NCBI RefSeq assembly: GCF_004571025.1
Contig: NZ_SPQT01000031.1
Location: 60,029-124,028 of the forward strand
Length of the DNA: 64,000 nucleotides
From: Bradyrhizobium niftali
GTDB taxonomy: Bacteria > Pseudomonadota > Alphaproteobacteria > Rhizobiales > Xanthobacteraceae
Direction: 5' to 3'
The stretch's first letter is position 1. The number at the start of each line of letters is the position of its first letter. Below, piece after piece: positions 28,438 through 37,138 of this stretch. A program made the position numbers and the translations under genes. The notes below the pieces were generated by a model that saw only the letters and a program-made list of their open reading frames with translations, did not search any database and had not been told where the DNA came from.

Positions 28438-28842
28438 CTAGCCCTTGCCGATCGCGGTCTTGAGCAGATGCAGGCTCTTCGAATAGAGCGAGGTCGCCGC
28501 CGCGTAGTCCATCTGGTTGCTGGCGGCCTTCATCATCTCCTCTTCGAGATTGACGGCGTTGCCCGCAGGGCGTGTCTCGAAGCCCGCATTCTTGTTCTGG
28601 TCGAAACCCGAGGCCGCACCCGATGGCGTCATGTGAGACGCGCTGGTGACGGTCATTGCCAGCGGGCCCATCGACCCCGTGACCGCGCCAGCCTTGTCGA
28701 GCTTCGGCTCGACAAGGTCGCGCGGCCGGAATTTGGGCGTGTCGGAATTGGAGACGTTCTCGGACAGGACGCGCTGGCGTTCCTGATGCCACTGCATCTT
28801 GGTGCGAAGCGCCGACAGCACCGGGAGGTCGTTGATGGACAT
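28438..28842 (-). CDS. flgB: Flagellar basal-body rod protein FlgB (134 aa)
   Basis: Proximal rod component, first gene of the minus-strand export/rod operon. RQRVLSENVSNSDTPKFRPRDL is the N-terminal rod motif; the C-terminal helix (EEEMMKAASNQMDYAAATSLYSKSL) matches the family. GGAAGGAG lies upstream. The upstream region holds an ftr-like palindrome (28888-28900) and a full CtrA-type box (28911-28925), suggesting cell-cycle control of this operon. Confidence 0.95.
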   Translation of the reverse strand: MSINDLPVLSALRTKMQWHQERQRVLSENVSNSDTPKFRPRDLVEPKLDKAGAVTGSMGPLAMTVTSASHMTPSGAASGFDQNKNAGFETRPAGNAVNLEEEMMKAASNQMDYAAATSLYSKSLHLLKTAIGKG

Positions 28843-28887
28843 CGTCGCGGCTCCTTCCGCCTCCTCCGGATCCAGGGTCCGAAGCTA

Positions 28888-28900
28888 GGCAGAATTTGCC
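28888..28900. promoter_or_regulatory. FlbD/ftr-like palindrome upstream of flgB
   Basis: GGCA-GAATT-TGCC: perfect 4-bp arms with a 5-bp spacer. It closely matches 44884-44896 and 53942-53954. Here no sigma-54 promoter is evident in the flgB direction, so the site could be inhibitory, as ftr4 is in Caulobacter. Confidence 0.55.
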
Positions 28901-28910
28901 GCCTGTATGG

Positions 28911-28925
28911 TTAACAGGTGGTTAA
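28911..28925. promoter_or_regulatory. CtrA-type box upstream of flgB
   Basis: TTAACAGGTGGTTAA is an exact TTAA-N7-TTAA; with its left flank it also reads ATGGTTAA, the CtrA half-site in reverse. It lies about 70-85 nt from the flgB start, in the 351-bp gap shared with fliO. Confidence 0.7.
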
Positions 28926-29193
28926 GGATGCCACAGATGCATGTCCCGCGCCGGGACAGGAATTCGTTCCCCCGTGATTCTACGCCTCCAAAAATGGCAT
29001 TAACCCAATCGCTTGGCGGCACATGCACAGCCCAAGAAGTCATTTTGGATCGAGCGATTCATAGGTTATTAAGAGTTGGGGACGGCAAAACTTGCCGTGG
29101 GACGTTAGGAAATCGCAGTTTGGGGCATCGTAGGCCGGTGGTTGGCGCGTCTGACCATGGGCACGAGAAGAGCGCCATTTCTCGGGGACAAGT

Positions 29194-30177
29194 ATGCAAG
29201 GCAGCCCTATCACCTTCATCGTCGCGTTCATCGTCGTTCTGGCGTTGATCGGCGTCGCTGCATGGCTGGTTCGCCGATTCGCCAGCAGCCGGCTCGGCGC
29301 CAACACCCAGCGCGGCCGGATGCCCCGGCTCGCCGTGATCGATGCCGCCGCCGTCGACGGCCGGCGCCGCCTGGTGCTGGTCCGACGCGACAATGTCGAA
29401 CATCTCCTGATGATCGGTGGCCCGACCGACATCGTCGTCGAGCCCAACATCGTGCGCGCCGCGCCCGGCCGCGACCAGCTTCCGCAGCGTCCCAACTCCG
29501 CCGAACCGCCGCGCCTCGCCCCGATGCCGGATGCCGGCGGCTGGGCCGACGAGACGCCGCGGCCCGAAATGCTCGATCATCCCGAGCCGCAAATGCCCGA
29601 GCCGCCGCCGCGGCCCGCACGCCCGTCCTTCGCCGACGAAGTACGCCGGCCCGCGCCCGCACTGGCCGAACGCCGCAGCGAGCCGCCACTGGCCGGCTTC
29701 CCGCCCGAGCCGATCGCGCGCCCCGAGCGCGAGCCGCGGCCTGAGCCGCTGCCGCTACCGCCGCGCGTTGCCCGCAACGAGCCGCCGCTGATGCCGCGTC
29801 CGCCGCGCCAGAGCGAGCCGGCGAAGGTGCCGCCGGTGCGCGCCGAGCGCGCGGTTGCGCCGCCTCCGCCGCCTCCGCCGGTGCCGCAGGCGCCGCCCGT
29901 TGCGCCGCCGGCCCCCACTCCTGCCGCGCCCTCGAGCGCCGAGCAGAATCTGGCCGAAATGGCGCAGCGGTTAGAGGCTGCGCTGCGCCGTCCGGCCGGC
30001 GAGACGGTCGCGCCGCCGGTTGCGCCGGAGCCGCCGGCCGCTCCTCCGCGTGCGGCGCGCAGCGAGCCGCCGGCACCACCGGCCCCGCCGCCGAAGCCTG
30101 CCCCGGAAAAGACCAGCTTTGAGAATCTCGAAGACGAGATGGCCTCCCTGCTCGGCCGTCCGAAGCCGTCTTCGTGA
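29194..30177 (+). CDS. fliO: FliO-like flagellar biosynthesis protein with long Pro-rich tail (327 aa)
   Basis: Predicted FliO, an inner-membrane helper for FliP assembly in the export gate. The N-terminal transmembrane helix (ITFIVAFIVVLALIGVAAWLV) and following domain (RGRMPRLAVIDAAAVDGRRRLVLVRRDNVEHLLMIGGPTDIVVE) match the FliO domain. Residues about 100-327 are low-complexity and very rich in Pro, Arg, Ala and Glu, much longer than the classical ~120-aa protein. The tail ends in a short acidic segment (FENLEDEMASLLGRP). fliP overlaps its stop codon by 4 nt (GTGA), confirming the operon. Confidence 0.85.
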   Translation: MQGSPITFIVAFIVVLALIGVAAWLVRRFASSRLGANTQRGRMPRLAVIDAAAVDGRRRLVLVRRDNVEHLLMIGGPTDIVVEPNIVRAAPGRDQLPQRPNSAEPPRLAPMPDAGGWADETPRPEMLDHPEPQMPEPPPRPARPSFADEVRRPAPALAERRSEPPLAGFPPEPIARPEREPRPEPLPLPPRVARNEPPLMPRPPRQSEPAKVPPVRAERAVAPPPPPPPVPQAPPVAPPAPTPAAPSSAEQNLAEMAQRLEAALRRPAGETVAPPVAPEPPAAPPRAARSEPPAPPAPPPKPAPEKTSFENLEDEMASLLGRPKPSS

Positions 30178-30929
30178 GGCTGCCGGCCCTCCCGCGTAGA
30201 GTTCTTTTTCTTTCTGTCCTGTTCAGTGCGGCTTCGCTCGCAAGCCTCGCGCATGCGCAGGACATCAGCATCAATCTCGGCGGTCAGGGTGGCGGCGGCG
30301 TCACCGAGCGCGCGATCCAGCTCATCGCGCTGCTCACGGTGCTGTCGATCGCGCCGTCGATCCTGATCATGATGACGTCGTTCACGCGCATCGTGGTCGT
30401 GCTGTCGCTCCTGCGCACCGCGATGGGCACGGCGACCGCGCCGCCGAACTCGGTGATCATCGCGCTCGCGATGTTCCTCACCTTCTTCGTGATGGGGCCG
30501 GTGCTGCAAAAATCCTACGACGAAGGCATCCGCCCGCTCGTCGCCAACCAGATCGGCGTCGAGGATGCGCTCCAGCGCGCCTCGGTCCCGTTGCGCGGCT
30601 TCATGCAGAAGAACGTGCGCGAGAAGGACCTCAAGCTGTTCCTGGATCTCTCCGGCGAACCGGCGCCGGCCACCCCCGACGAGCTCGCGCTCCGTATCCT
30701 CGTCCCCGCCTTCATGATCTCCGAGCTGAAGCGCGCCTTCGAGATCGGCTTTCTGCTGTTCCTGCCCTTCCTGATCATCGACCTCGTCGTCGCCTCCGTG
30801 CTGATGTCGATGGGCATGATGATGCTGCCGCCGGCAACCATATCGCTGCCGTTCAAGCTGATCTTCTTCGTCCTCGTCGACGGCTGGTCGCTGGTGGCGG
30901 GAAGCCTTGTGCAGAGCTACGGGGGATGA
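30174..30929 (+). CDS. fliP: Flagellar export protein FliP (251 aa)
   Basis: Core pore subunit of the flagellar type III export gate. A cleavable signal peptide (VLFLSVLFSAASLASLAHA) precedes ALLTVLSIAPSILIMMTSFTRIVVVLSLLRTA, which is the FliP signature 1 region. Later PAFMISELKRAFEIGFLLFLPFLIIDLVV and SMGMMMLPP are hallmark stretches. The start is GTG at 30174 overlapping the fliO stop. REP copy 4 lies just after the gene. Confidence 0.95.
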   Translation: MRLPALPRRVLFLSVLFSAASLASLAHAQDISINLGGQGGGGVTERAIQLIALLTVLSIAPSILIMMTSFTRIVVVLSLLRTAMGTATAPPNSVIIALAMFLTFFVMGPVLQKSYDEGIRPLVANQIGVEDALQRASVPLRGFMQKNVREKDLKLFLDLSGEPAPATPDELALRILVPAFMISELKRAFEIGFLLFLPFLIIDLVVASVLMSMGMMMLPPATISLPFKLIFFVLVDGWSLVAGSLVQSYGG

Positions 30930-30994
30930 GGCGGACGTGGGTGATGCCAGCGACGCATCCCCACCGCCCCCAATGATAGCCTCCGGCCCCTCCC

Positions 30995-31081
30995 CGTCAT
31001 TGCGAGGAGCCCTTGCGACGAAGCAATCCAGACTGTCCCCGCGGAAAGATTCTGGATTGCTTCGCTGCGTTCGCAATGACG
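30995..31081. repeat. REP-like hairpin element, copy 4
   Basis: CGTCATTGCGAGGAGCCCTTGCGACGAAGCAATCCAG pairs with CTGGATTGCTTCGCTGCGTTCGCAATGACG. It lies between the convergent fliP and the large TPR gene. Confidence 0.82.
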
Positions 31082-31129
31082 GAGGATGCGGCGCCGTTCC
31101 CGGCCGCGCTCCACGCGGCGGCAGGGTCC

Positions 31130-34100
31130 CTACCGCGTCATCTTGATCTGCCGCACGGCGGGGATCTTCGGCAGCGAGCCGGTGTGGTCGGTCTCTTCCT
31201 TGGCCTGCGGCCCGGATGGCGCGCGGGCGGTGGCGTCGGGGAAGCGCTGCTTCATCTCGCGCAGGAAGCCGTCGAGCGTGTCGACGCTCGCAGCCAGCTT
31301 CGCGATCTCGGCGAATTCGGCACTGGAAGCCGCGGCCGGCTTGCTGGCGATGTTGAAGGCGAGACGGTCGGCGCTCTCGCTCATCAGCGGCGCGTACTTC
31401 TCGCGGAAGCGCGACAGGCCGATCGAATCGTCGGCGAGCGCGTAGCCGACGGCGGCGCGGATGATGTCGCTCTTCTCCACCGCATTGAGCGGCTTGAAGT
31501 CGCGGAAGCGCTCGCCGTAATAGAGCTCGATCTGCTCGGCGGACTCGCGCCAGCGCCGCGCCGCCCAGAAGATGTCGGAACGCAGGCGGAGCACCTCGCG
31601 CCCGGAGACGTTGGAGACGATGTCGAGCGCGAGATCGTGCCGGCCGACGTCGCTCTGCGCCCGGGCCTCGAGCAGCAGACGCTGCTGCCTGAGCTCGCCG
31701 GAGAGATCGCTGATGCGGCTCGCGCGCAGCGCCGAGATCGCCATGTCCGGCCTGCGGTTGGCGAGATAGATCATGGAAAGACGCGCGGCGACCTGGGCAC
31801 GCGCGGCGCCTTCGAGGCGGTGGTCGACCTGGTACTGCAGGAGCTCGGCGGCCTGGTCGAGCAGGTCGATCGAGGCGAGACGGTCGGCAAGACGCCGGAT
31901 CAGCTCGTCGCCGCGGCGGCCGATCGGCGTCAGCTCGCGGAACTCGTAGAACATCCCGAGCGCCTCGACCGGCGGCAGTTCGTCACCCTTGGGCCCCAGG
32001 AAGATCTGCGTGAACAGGTCGGAGGCGAGATCCTGCGCCTGGCGCGAGGGCTCGGCATTCGGCTGCAGCTTCGTCGCGGTGCGCGCCGCTGTGAGCGCGT
32101 CCCGGTAGCGCCCGTTCTCGGCATAGATCTGCGACAGCATCTGCAGCGTCTTGACCTCGATCGCGTCGCCGCGCCAGGTCATCGACAGCGTCTCGAGCTC
32201 GCGAAGCGCGTCTTCCTTGCTGATCTCGTCGCGCTTCTGCCGCAACGCGACCTCGAGCTGCTTGGCCTCGGCCGCGGCCGGCCGGTCGCTCGAGCCGACC
32301 GCGAACCTGTAGTCGTCGAGCGCATCCCTGTCGTGGCCGAGCGCCTCGGCGAGCCGGCCGCGCAGCACGGCGAAGCCGGGCGCAGCCTCGGGCGATACGC
32401 CGACGATCTCGAGCTCGCTGCGCCGCTTGGAGGCGCCGGCATAGTCCTTCACTTCGAGCGAGGCGCGCATCGCGTCCATCGTCACGATGCGCTGGATGTC
32501 GAGCGGCAGCGAGGCGATGGCGAATTCGACGTTCTTGAACTTCTCGCGCGCGTCCGCCCATTTGCCCTGGCGCGCGTAGGCGAGCGCCTTCCAGAGCTGG
32601 GAGTCGTGGCTGTTGCCGATCACGGGATTGGCGAGGTCCTTCAGGCCCTGCGCCGGCCGGCCGATCAGGATGCTCGCGATCGCATGCATGATCAGCGTGC
32701 CGCTCTCCTCCTTGTTGAGCGGATCGCTCAGCATCAATTCGGTCACGGCCTTGGCCTCGTGATACATCGCGCGCGACATGTAGAACTGCGCGAGGTCGAG
32801 CCGCGGCAGCGAGCGCAGCGCCGGCTCGACGGCCGAGATCGCCGTGATGAGGTCGCTCTGGCGCGTCATGAAGTTTTCCGACTGTCCCTTGCGCCAGCCT
32901 TCGGGGCTGAAGATCGGGCGCACCGCGGTCGGGGCGCGCTCGGCAGAGATGTCGACCGGCGACAGCGTCAGTCCGCCCTTCTTGCCGAGAATGACCTTGT
33001 CGGATCCGACCTCGACGCCGACCTCGTCGGAGTTCGGCCGGATCGCGATGCCGTGGGCGGATTCCAGCAGCGAGAGATCGACGAGGTCCTGACGCTTGAT
33101 GAAGCCGCGCACCGGCCGCTGCGCGGTGACGACATAGAGCATGTCGCCGGCATCGGGATCGGTGAACTTGTGCAGCACGCCCGGATTGGCGAAGGGAATA
33201 GCGATGTTGGCGAGCGCGGGGTCGGTGATGTTGCGCGACATCATCAGCGGCAGCGGCGTCGCCTGGATCTTGTCGGCAAGCGTCAGCAGCCAGTTGGTCT
33301 CCTTGCCGACCTCCTCGCTCGTCAGCGAATAGACCAGCGGCCGGGTGAGACGGATGCGCACCGCCTGTCCCTTGTCGAGGGGGATGCGGCCGACCTCGCC
33401 GATCATCGCGCCGCCCTTGGCGCGGATCGCCTCGACGTCGATCGGCTTCGGCGTGTCGAACACCAGCCAGATGGTGTCGCCGCGGCGGAACGCCGCCGCG
33501 GGCGTTGCGACCTGAAGCGGGAACGTCACCCGCAAGCCGTCGCTGTCGCGGCGCGCATCAACGCTCGGTGCGGCCGGCTGCGGCGCGGCCGGCGCCTCGG
33601 CGGGCGCAGCTTTGGCTGCTTCCTTGACCGGATCCCTCGCCGCTTCCTTCACGACCTCCTTGGGCGCCTCGGCCATTGCGGGCTTGGCAGGCGCGGCCGG
33701 AGCTTCGGCAACAGGCGGGGTGGGCCTCGAGGCTTCCTTGGACGTTTCTTTGGGCGCTTCCGCAGCTTCGGCCGCAGGAGGCTGCGCCGGTTTCGGCGCT
33801 TCGGCGGCGGGCATCGCGGCAGGCGCGTCCGGCTTCGCCTCGGGCTTGATATCGATCCTGGCGTCGCGCGCGATCGTCTCGGAGGTCGGCGGCACGACCT
33901 CGCGATGGGCGTCATTCTTCTCGGCCGCCGGCTTTTCCGCGGCCGGTGCCGGTCCATGGCCCTGGCTGGCAGGCTTGGCCTGCGCAATCGCAGCCTCGGG
34001 CGTCGCGGCCGCCTTACCCTTGTCCGGCTGGAAGGAGACGTCGACGACGTAGTTCTTCTCGTCGCGGAAGGAGTGCACGTCGGAATCGCCGATCAGCGCG

Positions 34101-34873
34101 ATCTCGACATTGGTCTGGTCGATGTCGGCCTTCTGCTTGATCGAGGCGACGTTCGGCGGCGCCGCGACGACCGCGTCCGCGAGGTCGAAACTGAGGTTGG
34201 CGTTGAAGGCCAGCGTGAGCTTCTGCTCGTTGAGCACGGAGGACACGCCGACGCCGTCGGGCATCTCGAACACGAAGCGCACGAAGGTCGGCTGCACCGA
34301 GGCGCGCACACGGATCTGCGGACGCTTCTTGGTCTCGGCTGCGGCGCGCTGCGCACGCAGCGCCCGTTCGGCGACGCGCGCGCGCTCGGCGAGTTCCTTG
34401 ACCACATCCATGGGCAGGCTCGGCGGCGGTCCCTTCCAGCCTTCCGGCAACAGGTCGATGAAGGTGCGCTCGCCGGCATTCATGGTGTTGACGGTGACGC
34501 GCCGCGCCAGCGACAGGCGGATGGCGCCGCCGTCGGGATCGCGGCGGGCGGAGTTGACGTAGTCGGGCGCGCCCTCCGGAACCCGGTCGACGGGAACGTC
34601 GACCGGCCGGTCGAAGCGGATGATGAGAATGGAGCCGGCCGTCGTCACCTCGGAGGGAACATCCTCGCCGAGCTTGATCACCAGACGGGCAAAGCCGCCA
34701 CCAGCCGAAAAACTGGCCTCGCCCCGGATCGGGTCCGCCCGCGCCGGGCTTGTGGCGATCAGGCCGACCAGGAGGATGGTTGCCAGCGCAGGTGCCTTAC
34801 GGACATGACGCGACAGCCCCCACGCCAGGGCGCGGGCTCGCGACACAAATCCAGCGGCAGCCTTCTGCGCCAT
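31130..34873 (-). CDS. Large exported AMIN-like/TPR protein of unknown function (1247 aa)
   Basis: I do not recognise a named gene. After an N-terminal hydrophobic signal (VRKAPALATILLVGLIATSPARA) come two AMIN-like beta regions, about residues 45-300 and 460-640 (for example SILIIRFDRPVDVPVDRVPEG and DTIWLVFDTPKPIDVEAIRAK). A ~150-residue Ala/Pro/Glu-rich linker separates them. The C-terminal half (about 720-1200) is all-helical, with repeated TPR-like units (QIYAENGRYRDALTAARTATKL, QVAARLSMIYLANRRPDMAI). AMIN domains often target periplasmic proteins to peptidoglycan. The start at 34873 has GGAAGAAG upstream; TTG 34951 and ATG 34927 are weaker. Its promoter region has two full CtrA-type boxes, so it probably belongs to the flagellar/polar programme. 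Confidence 0.8.
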   Translation of the reverse strand: MAQKAAAGFVSRARALAWGLSRHVRKAPALATILLVGLIATSPARADPIRGEASFSAGGGFARLVIKLGEDVPSEVTTAGSILIIRFDRPVDVPVDRVPEGAPDYVNSARRDPDGGAIRLSLARRVTVNTMNAGERTFIDLLPEGWKGPPPSLPMDVVKELAERARVAERALRAQRAAAETKKRPQIRVRASVQPTFVRFVFEMPDGVGVSSVLNEQKLTLAFNANLSFDLADAVVAAPPNVASIKQKADIDQTNVEIALIGDSDVHSFRDEKNYVVDVSFQPDKGKAAATPEAAIAQAKPASQGHGPAPAAEKPAAEKNDAHREVVPPTSETIARDARIDIKPEAKPDAPAAMPAAEAPKPAQPPAAEAAEAPKETSKEASRPTPPVAEAPAAPAKPAMAEAPKEVVKEAARDPVKEAAKAAPAEAPAAPQPAAPSVDARRDSDGLRVTFPLQVATPAAAFRRGDTIWLVFDTPKPIDVEAIRAKGGAMIGEVGRIPLDKGQAVRIRLTRPLVYSLTSEEVGKETNWLLTLADKIQATPLPLMMSRNITDPALANIAIPFANPGVLHKFTDPDAGDMLYVVTAQRPVRGFIKRQDLVDLSLLESAHGIAIRPNSDEVGVEVGSDKVILGKKGGLTLSPVDISAERAPTAVRPIFSPEGWRKGQSENFMTRQSDLITAISAVEPALRSLPRLDLAQFYMSRAMYHEAKAVTELMLSDPLNKEESGTLIMHAIASILIGRPAQGLKDLANPVIGNSHDSQLWKALAYARQGKWADAREKFKNVEFAIASLPLDIQRIVTMDAMRASLEVKDYAGASKRRSELEIVGVSPEAAPGFAVLRGRLAEALGHDRDALDDYRFAVGSSDRPAAAEAKQLEVALRQKRDEISKEDALRELETLSMTWRGDAIEVKTLQMLSQIYAENGRYRDALTAARTATKLQPNAEPSRQAQDLASDLFTQIFLGPKGDELPPVEALGMFYEFRELTPIGRRGDELIRRLADRLASIDLLDQAAELLQYQVDHRLEGAARAQVAARLSMIYLANRRPDMAISALRASRISDLSGELRQQRLLLEARAQSDVGRHDLALDIVSNVSGREVLRLRSDIFWAARRWRESAEQIELYYGERFRDFKPLNAVEKSDIIRAAVGYALADDSIGLSRFREKYAPLMSESADRLAFNIASKPAAASSAEFAEIAKLAASVDTLDGFLREMKQRFPDATARAPSGPQAKEETDHTGSLPKIPAVRQIKMTR

Positions 34874-34951
34874 TGGCGGCACTTCTTCCGGTTCGACGAC
34901 CCATACCGGCACATGGCGCCGGCCCATGGCGTCGAATGTAGGTTTTGCCAA

Positions 34952-34966
34952 TTAAGGACTTGTTAA
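34952..34966. promoter_or_regulatory. CtrA-type box 1 upstream of the large TPR gene
   Basis: TTAAGGACTTGTTAA, an exact TTAA-N7-TTAA, 79-93 nt upstream of the start at 34873. Confidence 0.68.
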
Positions 34967-35057
34967 TGCTGTATTGGCGAATTGATCCCGCGCAGTGCGT
35001 CGCGACGCCTTGCGTGCGGGCTGAGGCGTTCGCGCTCCGAATTTGGAGAGCAAGTGG

Positions 35058-35072
35058 TTAAGGAGATGTTAA
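35058..35072. promoter_or_regulatory. CtrA-type box 2 upstream of the large TPR gene
   Basis: TTAAGGAGATGTTAA, a second exact TTAA-N7-TTAA in the same 305-bp gap (34874-35178). The only other neighbour is the 3' end of 35179-36042, so both boxes most likely serve the TPR gene. Confidence 0.66.
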
Positions 35073-35178
35073 CGCCCCGACGTCACCGGCGCCGGGCGGG
35101 ACCGGCGCGGCGTGCACCGCGGCCGCCGTCTCAGCAAATTCCTCTGCGATGATCGACGAGCCAGAGCCGGTCGTGAAC

Positions 35179-36042
35179 TCAGTCGTGACCGACGCCATAA
35201 TGCGCGAACTCGTCGCCGATATTGCCCTGAATTGTCTTTGCAGCCGAAATGTCAGCATCTCCGCCAATCGCGTCGCCCTGCTTCAGCTTGGCAAGCCCGC
35301 GGCCAAAAAGCGCGCTCGCCAATTCCGGGGCGGCTCGCAAGGCAGAATTGTAGTCGGCGATCGCCGCACCGAACTCGCCCATCCTCAGGTGAATCAGCCC
35401 GCGCGTGTCGTACACGGCAGCGCTGGTCGATCCGGATTGAAGCGCTCTGTCACAGTCCTCCAGCGCGGCCTGCCAAGCACCGAGTAGCGCCCGGGTCCAG
35501 CATCGTCCGCTCCATGCGGCCTGCGAATCGGGCTGGAGACGAACGGCCTCGTCGTAGTCATGCGCCGCGCGCCGGTGGTCATTTTTCTTCAGGTAGGCTC
35601 CGGCGCGGTTGACGAAGGCGGCGCCATAGTCGGGATCGAGCTTGATCGCATCGTCAAAGGCCTCGATCGCGAGCTGATATTCGCCTTTCCTCAAGTAAGC
35701 CACACCGCGGTTGTTGAAGGCCTTTGTGTACGTCGGCTTGAGCGCGATCGACTGATCAAAATCGCGGATGGCTTTGTCGAAGTCGCCCTTTGCGGTGTAG
35801 GCATTGCCGCGATTGTTATAGGCGATAGCCAGAGCTGCCGTCGTCCCCTGACGCGCCTCGATGAAAGCCGTGCAGGCAGCGATCCGGGCATCAAGCGAGA
35901 TGGTACCTACCCCGTTGCAGGGTTCAATATGACTGAGATAGCTGCTGTTCACCTTGGAATTCTGGGCTGCGACTGGCAAGCCAACCAACAGCAGGACGCC
36001 AATCGCCACTCCGCTTTTGACGACGGACGATCTTGATTCCAT
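35179..36042 (-). CDS. Exported TPR-repeat protein (287 aa)
   Basis: Signal peptide (SGVAIGVLLLVGLPVAAQ) followed by at least five tetratricopeptide repeats, such as AIAYNNRGNAYTAKGDFDKA, KAFNNRGVAYLRKGEYQLA and AAFVNRAGAYLKKNDHRRA. Three cysteines (EPCNGVG, AACTAF, RCWTRA). TPRs mediate protein contacts, here in the periplasm. It lies 52 nt downstream of the FecR-domain gene on the same strand, so the two are probably an operon. Divergent from both is the VCBS/RTX gene. The three may make one surface-protein module. Confidence 0.85.
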   Translation of the reverse strand: MESRSSVVKSGVAIGVLLLVGLPVAAQNSKVNSSYLSHIEPCNGVGTISLDARIAACTAFIEARQGTTAALAIAYNNRGNAYTAKGDFDKAIRDFDQSIALKPTYTKAFNNRGVAYLRKGEYQLAIEAFDDAIKLDPDYGAAFVNRAGAYLKKNDHRRAAHDYDEAVRLQPDSQAAWSGRCWTRALLGAWQAALEDCDRALQSGSTSAAVYDTRGLIHLRMGEFGAAIADYNSALRAAPELASALFGRGLAKLKQGDAIGGDADISAAKTIQGNIGDEFAHYGVGHD

Positions 36043-36094
36043 GTCAGGCCCCGTCCTCTGAGATCTGGCGATTGCGCGGAGGCTAGAACCAGCG

Positions 36095-36751
36095 TCAGCA
36101 CCCGCGGCAGATGTTCAGATTGAGCTTGTGCTCCGCCCTTTGCTCGGGTCGCGGTGCCCCCGTTACGCCGGACTTCTTCGAATATTTGTTCTTGCCCTCT
36201 TCGATAAGAGTGGAGAACCTGGTGGTTCCGTCATCCGAGATTTCGACGTGAGGTGTGGTGCCTCGAACGCCCATCGTCGCGACCGGCGTTTCGATCTTCA
36301 TGTCACCGGTCTTCGCAACCTGGCCGGCAACAAAAACGAACGTCCCCTTGGTCAGGCTGAAGATCGTCGAATTGGACTTCCCGGCTGGTTCGTAGACATA
36401 TTCGTCCAACGTCATGCGGGTGTTGCTCGACAAGTTGAACGACGTCCCATCCACGAAGTTGATGCCGACCCGACTGTCGGCACCGGTTCGAACCACATCG
36501 CCCAAATAGACCGGATCGCCAATCTTCGTCGGGATGGATTCGCCCGGGACGTTGGCCTGGACAATGACGGCTCCCACATGCTCGATGATGACCGAGCCAT
36601 CGGCTGCCACAACTTTCCCGATTGGCTTCGACGACGAGTCCAGAACGGCTCGCCGCGGAGAATCGTTCTGCGCCTGGACTGGGTTGAGTGACAAGCCGGC
36701 CAGCGCAAGGACGATACCTGCCACGAGAACAGTCGCTGCGTGAGTGCCCAT
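36095..36751 (-). CDS. Exported FecR-domain protein (218 aa)
   Basis: Signal peptide (VLVAGIVLALAGLSLNPVQAQ) then a FecR-type beta domain: VGDPVYLGDVV-like IGDPVYLGDVVRTGADSRVGI, DGTSFNLSSNTRMTLDEYVYEP and GTFVFVAGQVAKTGDMKIETPVATMGVRGTTPHVEI, a pattern shared by periplasmic FecR-domain proteins that accompany large adhesins. It has no N-terminal cytoplasmic anti-sigma part, so a role as anti-sigma factor is unlikely. The C terminus ends in two Cys (NICRGC). It is divergent from the VCBS/RTX gene across a 387-bp gap. Confidence 0.86.
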   Translation of the reverse strand: MGTHAATVLVAGIVLALAGLSLNPVQAQNDSPRRAVLDSSSKPIGKVVAADGSVIIEHVGAVIVQANVPGESIPTKIGDPVYLGDVVRTGADSRVGINFVDGTSFNLSSNTRMTLDEYVYEPAGKSNSTIFSLTKGTFVFVAGQVAKTGDMKIETPVATMGVRGTTPHVEISDDGTTRFSTLIEEGKNKYSKKSGVTGAPRPEQRAEHKLNLNICRGC

Positions 36752-37138
36752 GGCTCAACCCTTTTTTGAAGACGTTGTTTTGAGCATCGGAACGGCTCCG
36801 ACGGCGTCGGCGAGACCATCGCGCATTATGGCAGAGCAGCGGCAACAAGCCACGACGGCCAAACCGACTATTCCGGAGTAATCCGAATGGCTGATCGCCG
36901 TGCCCGAAAGAGCCACTATCCCTGCCAGGTAATTTCAACCAGCTTTTCGCCCGTGCCGTCGGGTGAAACGACAGCAATTCTGCCGTGACATGCCTGGGCG
37001 GAATTCTCGGAAAACCACGACCTTCAGCGGGCCTGACTGAGGTTGCCGGCGCAAAATTGCTCCCGATCACGTGACGCGGCAAGCCAGCAAAGATACGGCG
37101 ACGTCTGAGGTCGACCGCTTGTCAATCGAGGTCGAACA
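36752..37138. other. Divergent intergenic region fecR-domain gene / VCBS gene
   Basis: A 387-bp gap that should contain two divergent promoters. I found no repeat, terminator or clear operator in it. A minus-strand frame crossing it into the VCBS gene shows no protein-like character. Confidence 0.5.

Noticed and set aside
28999..29007. TTAACCCA upstream of fliO as a CtrA half-site
   Set aside because: Mismatched to TTAACCAT and without a second TTAA at N7.
29014..29028. TGGCGGCACATGCAC as a sigma-54 promoter for fliO
   Set aside because: GG-to-GC spacing is 8 nt, not 10.
29577..31076. 499-codon minus-strand open frame
   Set aside because: Antisense to fliO and fliP; rich in Gly/Ala/Arg because of the proline-rich fliO tail.
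31013..34966. 1317-codon plus-strand open frame
   Set aside because: It is antisense to the AMIN-like/TPR gene; its translation is Arg/Gly/Leu/Asp-rich GC-skew sequence with no domains.
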